This document shows positions 7,870-14,554 of a DNA stretch of 21,297 nt, in pieces. The stretch comes from a virus, in the IMG/VR virus record IMGVR_UViG_3300025120_000675, positions 1-21,297 of that record. One strand, written 5' to 3'. A program made the translations under genes and the position numbers. The notes below the pieces were generated by a model that was not told the DNA's origin, ran no database searches, and saw only the letters and a program-made list of their open reading frames with translations. Each line of letters opens with the position of its first letter. Position 1 is the first letter of the stretch.

Positions 7870-9639
7870 ATGCTTGATCCAAATCGTATAAAAGATTATA
7901 TTTCTTTAGTTAGAAACTATACTGGGGAAAACGACTATATGCTTAGTCTTAAAACTAGAGTAAATAATTCTGGTACCTTTAATCCAACCCCAAAACAAAT
8001 AGACTATATTCAAAAAAACTATAGGAAAAAACCTATAGTACTAGAAAAAGAGATTACTGTATCAAGTTACTTTGCCACTAAATTACAAGAACAACACCGG
8101 TTGGTTTTTTTACCTAAAAAGTTTTTAATAGTTAAAATTTTAGCTAATGGGGAAGACACACTTCATGTTATGGTAAAATTTACTGAAAAACAAACCAACC
8201 CAACCATGGTCTGGATACCGAAAAAATTTATTATAAAAGAAAAAGTTAAAAATATTATCACACAAGTTGATTATAGTAAGTTTTCACACAGACCACCGAT
8301 GGTCCACCAAAAAGAGGCCGTTAAAAAATTATTAGAATATGATAGGTTTATTTTATCTGACGACATGGGGTTAGGTAAAACTACTTCTGCTGTATTAGCG
8401 GCGATGATAAGTGAATCTAAAAAAATATTAATTATTTGCCCCTCTTCTCTTAAATTAAATTGGAAAAAAGAGATTGAGAATTATGATTCTGGTGTTGGTA
8501 TCGTTTCTGGTAAAAAATGGGAACCTGACACAAAGTGGACAATAATAAACTATGATATATTGAAAAATTTTCACTCTTTACCAACAAAAAACAAATCATT
8601 ATCTAAAAGAGAGGTTAGTACTATTTTAGATTCTAACTTTGATTTGGTTATTATTGATGAGGCTCACGCTATAAAAAATACCTCCTCAAAAAGAACAAAG
8701 TTAGTCATGGATTTTGTTAAAAGTATTAGTAGAGTTTGGTTGTTAACAGGAACTCCCGTAGCTAACAGACCAATAGATTTTTATAATTTATTAAGGGTTT
8801 GTAAATCTTATGTTTCTCAGGATTGGATACATTTTGTTAAAAGGTATTGTGAGGGTACCCAATTTAGAGGACAGGGAGGTAGGTTAGTTTGGGATACTAA
8901 AGGAGCTTCTAATTTACAAGAATTACATCATTACACTAAAGACTCGATTTTAAGAAGAAAGAAAGAAGAGATTTTAGACTTACCACCTAAAATTGTTTCC
9001 CCACTATATCACCAATTACAAAACCCTAGGGGGTACCAGGAAATTATGGGAGAATATAAAACATGGACACTAAAACATGGTCACGCTAGTTTAGCGGAGC
9101 ATATGACTAAATTAGTTACTCTAAGAAAATTTCTCGCAGAAGAAAAAACTTCGTCCACAATAGAATTTACAAAAGACCTTATCGACCAAGGTAAGAAAGT
9201 TATAGTTTTCACTAACTTTAATGACGAACAACAAAAAATAGCAGACGCCTTCCCAAAAAAATGTGTTAGACATAATGGTTCTATGACTTTAGAACAAAAA
9301 GAAGAAAGTGTTGAACGGTTTCAGAACGACCCAAAAATAAAAGTTTTTGTTGGTAATATTATTTCCGCTGGTGTTGGTATAACATTAACTAGTGGTGAGG
9401 TTGTTATAATGAATAGTTTGGATTGGGTACCTAAATCTCATTCCCAAGCCGAAGATAGAGCATATAGAATAGGACAAGATAAGAAAGTTAATGTATATTA
9501 CCCTATTTTTGATAAAACTATTGAGGAAATTATGTATAAATCTTTGAAGTCTAAACAGAAGAATATTGACACAATAATGGGAGAATTTTCAGAGGATGAC
9601 GTAGTGGAGAGTTTAATTGACCAATTAAAATTTATTTAG
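7870..9639 (+). CDS. SNF2-family DNA helicase / translocase
   Basis: A 589-residue superfamily 2 ATPase of the SNF2 (SMARCAL1-like) group. A short N-terminal region precedes the motor. The Q-type region is near HQKEAVKKLL (146-155). Walker A is DMGLGKT (165-171), motif II is DEAH (263-266) and motif III is LTGTPVANRP (292-301). The C-terminal lobe has VIVFTNFNDEQ (445-455), GVGITLTSG (501-509) and the SNF2 motif VI QAEDRAYRIGQ (526-536). Such enzymes translocate on duplex or branched DNA, and related phage proteins act in fork remodelling, recombination or repair; the exact substrate is unknown. It lies antisense inside the neck cassette, overlapping the stop of the S74 fibre gene by 8 bp. 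The ATG at 7870 is used because an ATG four bases earlier reads into a stop within three codons. No clear ribosome binding site is visible. Confidence 0.92.
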   Translation: MLDPNRIKDYISLVRNYTGENDYMLSLKTRVNNSGTFNPTPKQIDYIQKNYRKKPIVLEKEITVSSYFATKLQEQHRLVFLPKKFLIVKILANGEDTLHVMVKFTEKQTNPTMVWIPKKFIIKEKVKNIITQVDYSKFSHRPPMVHQKEAVKKLLEYDRFILSDDMGLGKTTSAVLAAMISESKKILIICPSSLKLNWKKEIENYDSGVGIVSGKKWEPDTKWTIINYDILKNFHSLPTKNKSLSKREVSTILDSNFDLVIIDEAHAIKNTSSKRTKLVMDFVKSISRVWLLTGTPVANRPIDFYNLLRVCKSYVSQDWIHFVKRYCEGTQFRGQGGRLVWDTKGASNLQELHHYTKDSILRRKKEEILDLPPKIVSPLYHQLQNPRGYQEIMGEYKTWTLKHGHASLAEHMTKLVTLRKFLAEEKTSSTIEFTKDLIDQGKKVIVFTNFNDEQQKIADAFPKKCVRHNGSMTLEQKEESVERFQNDPKIKVFVGNIISAGVGITLTSGEVVIMNSLDWVPKSHSQAEDRAYRIGQDKKVNVYYPIFDKTIEEIMYKSLKSKQKNIDTIMGEFSEDDVVESLIDQLKFI

Positions 9640-10819
9640 TTTTATCTCCGTCTGAAGAAAGTATATAAACATAATTTAAGTGACACAACAAACTAATACT
9701 ACTACCGTTTTCTAATCTCATTTCATTCCACTTTTCATCAATTAATCTAGTAGAACTTACGGTTACATTTGATAAAGACTTTATTCTAACAATCCCAGAT
9801 AAGGAATTAGATAGAGTTATTTTAATATCTCCACCACCACGAGCAATTATAGTTCCGTCGTGTATAACTTTATAATCATTAGAAATAACTTTTACTTTAT
9901 CTTTTTCATAGGTTGTTTTGAATGATGGGTCTACCGTTTTACGTAATTCAATCAATTCCTTAAGTATTATAGGGGCAATTGATTCGTATTTCACTCCACT
10001 TAATCTACCGTCGGATTCATATATTGCTAAATTTTTATTTGTTTCTTCTATGTCCTCTGCAATAAAACCATACTCTTTTTTCCCTGGAAACTTCCTAAAT
10101 TCAAACTCAACAGGTTTTAAGTCATATATCCAAGTACTATCGTACTCGTAATCTATATTAAGTTTTAGTGATCTAAGAGAAGTATTAACCCCTACTTGAC
10201 CATCTGAACCAATCATTAAAGTTTTATGAGACTCGACATTGTTAAGAGTGTTACCCCTTAACCAAATATGGGATTGTGATAAGGGTCTCATATCTCCGAT
10301 AATAACATTCATTGCGTCATCAACAGTAAGACCAGTCATTCCCACAGTACCATCAAAGTTAGATACGGTAAAACCAGTACTTGAAGATGTGGTTCCACTA
10401 CCAAAAACCATAACAGAAGCCGGTTTATGTGAACCATTATTTTGAATATTTGTTAAATCACTAGATTTATACCTAAAAACACTTTGTTGTGCAAAGGCAC
10501 CAAATTGTCCATTTTGACCATTATCGTTTAGGTTAATTTTTAATTTATTAACCATATAAATGGAAGTACTGTCGGCAGGGTCTGGCATATTTATTTCCCA
10601 CGCCTTTGTTACTGGACTATATCTAGTATAGGGACTAGTTGTACCACCACTCATGTATAAATAAGAGTAGTACGGATATCCTTCGGACGCAACACTGTTT
10701 GGGTAAACAGAGCCCAGTGTTAATGAACCTAATATTTTTGTGTTACCTGAGAACTCAGCGCTCGTTCCTTGGTGTTGTGTAAGTTGTCTAGAATAATCTA
10801 CTAATGTTGTAAAACCCAT
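9632..10819 (-). CDS. Tail fibre with intramolecular S74 (endosialidase-type) chaperone
   Basis: A 395-residue fibre-type protein. Residues 1-210 are Gly/Ser/Thr/Asn-rich and beta-prone, as in trimeric fibre shafts. The peptidase-S74 chaperone domain starts at SLRSLK (214-219), matching the S-x-R-x-x-K pattern with candidate nucleophile S214 and K219. It continues through LKPVEFEFRKFPGKKEYGFI (234-253), AEDIEE, SDGRLSGVKYESIAPIILKE and the helix ending near 296. This domain aids trimer folding and then usually cuts itself off. Unusually, about 95 residues of predicted beta structure follow (HDGTIIARGGGDIKITLS...), resembling a domain of marine phage fibres; self-cleavage would release it with the chaperone. 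The gene starts 6 bp after the gp13-like stop, so it is in the same operon. The receptor is unknown. Confidence 0.85.
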   Translation of the reverse strand: MGFTTLVDYSRQLTQHQGTSAEFSGNTKILGSLTLGSVYPNSVASEGYPYYSYLYMSGGTTSPYTRYSPVTKAWEINMPDPADSTSIYMVNKLKINLNDNGQNGQFGAFAQQSVFRYKSSDLTNIQNNGSHKPASVMVFGSGTTSSSTGFTVSNFDGTVGMTGLTVDDAMNVIIGDMRPLSQSHIWLRGNTLNNVESHKTLMIGSDGQVGVNTSLRSLKLNIDYEYDSTWIYDLKPVEFEFRKFPGKKEYGFIAEDIEETNKNLAIYESDGRLSGVKYESIAPIILKELIELRKTVDPSFKTTYEKDKVKVISNDYKVIHDGTIIARGGGDIKITLSNSLSGIVRIKSLSNVTVSSTRLIDEKWNEMRLENGSSISLLCHLNYVYILSSDGDKTK

Positions 10820-10825
10820 ATTAAT

Positions 10826-11968
10826 TTATATTACGTACATGCCTAAAGGTATGTAACTAAGAGATTTATTTAATGATTCAGCTGTTGTTGATCTTTGTTC
10901 TGACTGACCAAGATTACTCATACTAGTTAATCTTTCCCCCAACTCCTCAATTAATTTTGATTGTTCATCCTTACCTTCTGATAGTAAAGATTCATAATCC
11001 ATAGAGACTTCGGCACCCGGTACATTTAACGCTCCTGAAAACTTACCCCTAACTCTACCTAATGTTTCTTTAGCTAAACCTAAAAGATAACGCCTTACCC
11101 ATATTTTAGACGGTAAATTAAGAGAAGCATACTCAATAGCATCTAAAGGTACGTCGGAAGGTAATTTAATTACATCAGCATTTGCGTTTAGACAAGCTTC
11201 AGAACTTGTGTCATCAGACGCATTATCAATATCATAATAACGATACCATACTTTCCCCTGATATAGACTCATCGCACCTCTATCATACTTACCACCAGGA
11301 GTGGGCATTAACCAAAGGTATCTAGTGTTATTACCAGAAGAGTCTGTTGGACCAGCGGTTAATTTATATTGTAAATCACCTCTAATCATTCGGTTTTTAA
11401 GATTTCTATCTGTTTGTCTTAATAATACATCAAAGGCTGGCATTACATAATAAGCACCCATACCAAATTGAGCCATTCCTCCTTCACCACCAAAACCTCC
11501 ACCAAAAGCTCCTCCAATACCAATAAATGGGTCAATCACTGATTGGTCTAAAGTTGGTGGTGTGTACCACAATACCTCATTAATTTCTCTATTAGCGGGT
11601 AATAAATACTGTTGTTGGTTAGAGACCAAGTCAACATAGTCAGTCTTTAATTCCCAAGGACCTCTAGCTTGTAAACCTACAGCCTTAGAATAAGCGTATG
11701 TGTATTCTATCTCAACACCCAAAGTTTTTTGACTCAACCCAGTAACTACCTGTTCAGGTGTTAGACTTTGATTAAGTAAACTTGGCCATTGGTTATCTAC
11801 TAACCATTCATATTGGTATTGTACATAGTCTTCCACAGCAATAGTCAATAAAGTATCCAACTGTTCGTCGGTCAACTCTACCTTTCTTACCGGGGCACCT
11901 AGACGGTGTCTAGTTTTACGAAATAATGATGTTCTTTCTGCGGTGGTTATATTAGTTGCTTCTGCCAT
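10826..11968 (-). CDS. Neck protein, gp13-like
   Basis: A 380-residue structural protein. The start resembles phage head-tail joining proteins: a short helical region (RTSLFRKTRHRLGAP, then DEQLDTLLTIAVEDY) followed by beta-rich stretches. A Gly/Phe-rich insert lies near 150-165 (GGAFGGGFGGEGG). The most telling part is IWVRRYLLGLAKETLGRVRG near 295-315, followed by VPGAEVSMDYESLLSEGKDE and a helical tail, a layout I associate with gp13-like neck proteins of marine T4-like phages. In T4, gp13 and gp14 complete the neck after DNA packaging. The gene precedes the gp14- and gp15-like genes in reading direction, although a fibre gene and an antisense helicase come between. An alternative is another head-tail connector protein of similar fold. 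Confidence 0.55.
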   Translation of the reverse strand: MAEATNITTAERTSLFRKTRHRLGAPVRKVELTDEQLDTLLTIAVEDYVQYQYEWLVDNQWPSLLNQSLTPEQVVTGLSQKTLGVEIEYTYAYSKAVGLQARGPWELKTDYVDLVSNQQQYLLPANREINEVLWYTPPTLDQSVIDPFIGIGGAFGGGFGGEGGMAQFGMGAYYVMPAFDVLLRQTDRNLKNRMIRGDLQYKLTAGPTDSSGNNTRYLWLMPTPGGKYDRGAMSLYQGKVWYRYYDIDNASDDTSSEACLNANADVIKLPSDVPLDAIEYASLNLPSKIWVRRYLLGLAKETLGRVRGKFSGALNVPGAEVSMDYESLLSEGKDEQSKLIEELGERLTSMSNLGQSEQRSTTAESLNKSLSYIPLGMYVI

Positions 11969-11980
11969 ATTCTTTTATCT

Positions 11981-12000
11981 TTCTATATAAATATTAAGAT
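11981..12000 (-). promoter_or_regulatory. TTCTATATAAATAT element upstream of the gp13-like gene
   Basis: Plus-strand TTCTATATAAATATTAAGAT matches the element at 14508-14527 at 18 of 20 positions. In the direction of the gp13-like gene it reads ATATTTATATAGAA and lies 12 bp before the ATG. It resembles the TACTATAAATACT sites and the T4 late core, though the TATAAATA sequence itself is on the opposite strand and no plus-strand gene follows here. Confidence 0.5.
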
Positions 12001-12034
12001 ACTCACAAAACTAATATAATATAATTTATGATGT

Positions 12035-12112
12035 TTATTTTTGTTCTGCAGTACTACCTGCGTCACTACTAGCTAAACAACCACCTTTTTGTCCTTTACA
12101 AGAATTTTCCAT
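12035..12112 (-). CDS. Candidate 25-residue microprotein
   Basis: A short ORF, ATG at 12112 to TAA, lies between the 202-residue gene and the gp13-like gene. It begins MENSCKGQKGGCLASSDA and ends EQK. It starts 8 bp after the previous stop, the tight spacing seen between neighbouring genes. A CxxxxxxC pair and a Gly/Ser/Ala-rich tail are all that can be seen; it has no membrane segment. Nothing indicates a function. It may be a real microprotein or a chance ORF in the gap. Confidence 0.4.
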   Translation of the reverse strand: MENSCKGQKGGCLASSDAGSTAEQK

Positions 12113-12120
12113 TTTGAAGT

Positions 12121-12729
12121 CTATTTGTTAATCGATTTTGATTTTGTTATTTTCCCCGTGAAGATGGTGTCCCCAACTCTGATTTGTAATTGTTCATCAA
12201 CCTTTCTTTCTACAATTATTTCCTCAACTACTTCTCTAATTAATGATTTTAAGTCACTATTAGTGTTAACCACTTTTTTTTGAGTAGTTGATTCTTTAAC
12301 AACTTTTTTTACTTCTTTTTGATAATTTGGGTTAATCATCTTAATTAATTCTGGATCCATTCCTTCTACACTACCTATAGACGCTGGGTCTGGAATCTTG
12401 TCATTAATCATTGCTTCTACAATTTCTCTAGGCATTTTTGTGGTTTTAGCATTTTTAAGAGTTCTTCTTATTGCTTGTGTTGGATCCGATTTTACTGTAG
12501 GGGTTTGTCCCGGTGGTAAACTTGTTAACATTTGTGAAGAATCTATCATATCTCCAGGTAGTGGTGGTGTTGCCCCCTCATTTACTGAAGTTGGTGACGA
12601 ACTTGAGTTTTTACTGTGTTCTCCCCCATCTCCACTTTTTCCGAATGTTCGATCTACTTTATCTAATAGAGATTTTGACTTCCCTAATATTCCCGCTAAT
12701 TGTGATATATCTACTGGTGTTTCTGCCAT
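12121..12729 (-). CDS. Hypothetical protein, disordered middle with coiled C-terminal part
   Basis: I do not recognise this 202-residue protein. A helical N-terminus (VDISQLAGILGKSKSLLDKV) leads into a low-complexity Ser/Gly/Pro stretch at about 30-80. A middle part, TQAIRRTLKNAKTTKMPREI, is followed by a charged helix, LKSLIREVVEEIIVERKVDE, around 160-180. It ends in a short strand-turn unit, IRVGDTIFTGKITK. The arrangement suits a virion-associated or assembly protein with a small C-terminal binding module, but that is inference from shape and position only. It is packed 2 bp after the WYL-like gene in a run of small late-type genes. Confidence 0.75.
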   Translation of the reverse strand: MAETPVDISQLAGILGKSKSLLDKVDRTFGKSGDGGEHSKNSSSSPTSVNEGATPPLPGDMIDSSQMLTSLPPGQTPTVKSDPTQAIRRTLKNAKTTKMPREIVEAMINDKIPDPASIGSVEGMDPELIKMINPNYQKEVKKVVKESTTQKKVVNTNSDLKSLIREVVEEIIVERKVDEQLQIRVGDTIFTGKITKSKSINK

Positions 12730-12731
12730 AA

Positions 12732-13100
12732 TTAAAATTTTGCTTGTGCGTATATTCTTGTCATGTCTTTATCCCCATTAGGGTTATAAAGAGGTTTTGC
12801 TTCTTCAAATATATCACCACTATTTACAAAGTCAACCATCCTATCAACTCTAAAGAGTCTCCAACCAGGGATTTTATCAGGTGTGTCACTCTTACCTTCT
12901 AATTGGTAGGCCCTAATTACAGGGTTTTCCCTTTTAGATAAACCATAAACATATGGTTCTATTTCTCTATACCCAGGGTTATTAATAGTATCACCTTCAT
13001 AATATATGGTACATACATTACGATTATTAATAGCACTAATTATTTGATTCCTGCTTACTGCCTCTAAAATTATATCTTTATATAAAGAAGTTAATTTCAT
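12732..13100 (-). CDS. WYL-like domain protein
   Basis: A 122-residue protein beginning with a helix, MKLTSLYKDIILEAVSRNQI. The rest follows a WYL-type (Sm-like barrel) pattern: VCTIYYEGD (I-Y-Y strand), then REIEPYVYGLSKRENPVIRA (r-x-I-x-PY-x-y-G-x-s...lRa), YQLEG, a loop, and PGWRLFRVDRMVDF (W-x-l-F-R-v-D-R-i). WYL domains bind ligands or nucleic acid and usually regulate transcription or nuclease activity when attached to an HTH or Cas domain; here there is no partner domain. Stand-alone versions are seen as uncharacterised proteins in other phages. The C-terminus YNPNGDKDMTRIYAQAKF is also typical of that phage group as I recall it. Whether it regulates anything or is structural is unknown. 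Confidence 0.65.
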   Translation of the reverse strand: MKLTSLYKDIILEAVSRNQIISAINNRNVCTIYYEGDTINNPGYREIEPYVYGLSKRENPVIRAYQLEGKSDTPDKIPGWRLFRVDRMVDFVNSGDIFEEAKPLYNPNGDKDMTRIYAQAKF

Positions 13101-13110
13101 TTTCTAAGTT

Positions 13111-13443
13111 TTAAGATTCTGATTGGTAAGGGTATGGATTCAAATTCGGTCCACTATAAGGAGTATCTGGGGACATCCCATTAGTACTTTCATTCATAGA
13201 AATCGCGTCCGTACGCTTCTCAATATCGATTGAGCTGCCAACTTCAGCCTCAGCTGGTGCTGCATACCCATTAACTAAACCACCAGCGTAGGCCGGGTTA
13301 CCCTTTCCTTGAGCGTCTCCACTACTTAAAGCATTCTCGTGAGACTCACTATAAGCCACAGTTTCGTTATACCCAAACTTACTTTGGTTTATTGCAAAAG
13401 CTTCTGTTCTTTTATTATTTGCTGTTTCATCTAATGTTGCCAT
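13111..13443 (-). CDS. Hypothetical protein, low-complexity
   Basis: Not recognised. The 110 residues are hydrophilic and rich in Asn, Ser, Gly, Ala, Glu and Tyr, with no hydrophobic core pattern, membrane segment or Cys. The tail (SPDTPYSGPNLNPYPYQSES) is Pro/Tyr-rich and looks disordered. It starts 5 bp after the 160-residue gene and ends 10 bp before the WYL-like gene, so it is part of one transcript with them. An extended virion or assembly peptide is possible but unsupported. Confidence 0.7.
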   Translation of the reverse strand: MATLDETANNKRTEAFAINQSKFGYNETVAYSESHENALSSGDAQGKGNPAYAGGLVNGYAAPAEAEVGSSIDIEKRTDAISMNESTNGMSPDTPYSGPNLNPYPYQSES

Positions 13444-13448
13444 AATAA

Positions 13449-13931
13449 TTAATTTTTTAATATTTTATTTATTGTTTGTATCATTTCTTTATACACTGTC
13501 TTATTAGTAAATATTTGTCTAGCCGTATTTTGTGGTCTAGCGACGTTTACTTTAGTCACATTTTTATTTTCCCTGTCTTTAGTGTGGGTTTTCTTAAACT
13601 GATTTGTCATCCCCGAGTCCGCCTTTATTGTCTTTTGTCTATTAACATCACCTCTCGACTTATCTAACGTATTATTAACCCAAGTTTTCATTTTATCACC
13701 TCCATTAATTAAGTATTCTGAGTTTTCTTTACCTCCTTTGAATCCATCAAAAAAATTCTTTATTCTTTTTAACATGGAGTAGGTCATTGATTTATCTCCC
13801 ACTATGTTTTGAGCTCTTTTATATCCTTTTAATGATTTATTATTTTTATTTCTATTAATTTCTTTATTAATAGCACTTACCACATCATGAGGTACCGTAT
13901 AGGTGTTCCCATATAAATCCTTATTCGCCAT
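13449..13931 (-). CDS. Conserved-looking phage hypothetical protein
   Basis: This 160-residue basic protein has no function I can name. It has a pattern I have seen in uncharacterised phage proteins: a YTVPHDVVSAINKEI start, KGYKRAQNIVGDKSMTYSML, a KRIKNFFDGF helix, EYLINGGDKMKTWVNNTLDK around 73-92, then a Lys/Asn-rich linker (GMTNQFKKTHTKDRENKN) and a C-terminal helix, YKEMIQTINKILKN. The many Lys and Arg residues would allow DNA or RNA contact, but that is inference. Its start overlaps the end of the 191-residue gene by 11 bp, which suggests translational coupling. Confidence 0.75.
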   Translation of the reverse strand: MANKDLYGNTYTVPHDVVSAINKEINRNKNNKSLKGYKRAQNIVGDKSMTYSMLKRIKNFFDGFKGGKENSEYLINGGDKMKTWVNNTLDKSRGDVNRQKTIKADSGMTNQFKKTHTKDRENKNVTKVNVARPQNTARQIFTNKTVYKEMIQTINKILKN

Positions 13932-14496
13932 TAATAATATTGATTAATTTTTCTTTAGTGGATGGGTCTACTTCATTAAAGTTAACGTCTTTTAATAAAT
14001 CATTTATTATAATAATTCTTTCACTATTTTCTCTTTCTAACCATAATTCTTTTATTAACATAACCCATTTAACTAAAATAGGGTCTTCGTCAGAATATTG
14101 TTGGAGTGTGATTATTTCTTTTTTGTTATTATCAGGTAATAGTTCACTATTCATACGATTTGTTACAATATCCTCTAACATCTCCTTCATTAAATCTTCA
14201 GAGTGGTCATTAGTAAAATAGTCCTCAAACTCAGATTCCTTACCATTATCTTTAAGTATTTCGAAAAATTTAGATGGGTTATTTTGTAATTTATCAGCTA
14301 TTTTAGAATGTGGTTTGTTTTCATCACCTTCACCCCAAAACCTCCTATAACCGTAAAAGTTAGACGCTCCTTGTCTAGTCATTTTTTCAAAACCATCTGA
14401 GGTTTTATCACTACCAAAATCATGATTAATAGTATAATCACCAGAAATTATACTTCCAGTCGAATCTATTAACTCCATTAAATCTTTTTTATTCAT
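13921..14496 (-). CDS. Hypothetical protein, acidic
   Basis: Not recognised. It has 191 residues, acidic, mostly helical in the second half (SEDLMKEMLEDIVTNRMNSE, VKWVMLIKELWLERENSERI). An early segment, GASNFYGYRRFWGEG near 43-57, is aromatic-rich. There is no signal peptide or membrane span. It is the first gene after the polymerase in reading direction, with its own upstream element at 14508-14527, and appears to head the run of small genes leading to the neck proteins. It overlaps the next gene by 11 bp. Confidence 0.75.
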   Translation of the reverse strand: MNKKDLMELIDSTGSIISGDYTINHDFGSDKTSDGFEKMTRQGASNFYGYRRFWGEGDENKPHSKIADKLQNNPSKFFEILKDNGKESEFEDYFTNDHSEDLMKEMLEDIVTNRMNSELLPDNNKKEIITLQQYSDEDPILVKWVMLIKELWLERENSERIIIINDLLKDVNFNEVDPSTKEKLINIINGE

Positions 14497-14507
14497 TATA
14501 TTAATGT

Positions 14508-14527
14508 TTCTATATAAATATCAACAT
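14508..14527 (-). promoter_or_regulatory. TTCTATATAAATAT element upstream of the small-gene block
   Basis: Plus-strand TTCTATATAAATATCAACAT, 18 of 20 identical to 11981-12000. It lies 11 bp upstream of the 191-residue gene within the 58-bp gap after the polymerase. In gene direction it reads ATATTTATATAGAA. It is taken as a phage promoter or control element because it recurs in the gaps that open new transcription blocks. Confidence 0.5.
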
Positions 14528-14554
14528 AGAATAAAACGATCAGTATTATGGTTT

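Noticed and set aside
12398-12781. 127-codon plus-strand ORF
   Set aside because: It lies opposite the 202-residue gene, which has tight operon spacing and continuous context. The plus-strand product is low-complexity with no recognisable pattern, and no gap or promoter serves it.
13940-14221. 93-codon plus-strand ORF
   Set aside because: It is antisense to the 191-residue gene and merely reflects its AT-rich codons.
14497-14554. Intrinsic terminator after the polymerase
   Set aside because: No GC-rich stem followed by a T run is visible in the gap; only the AT-rich element described was found.
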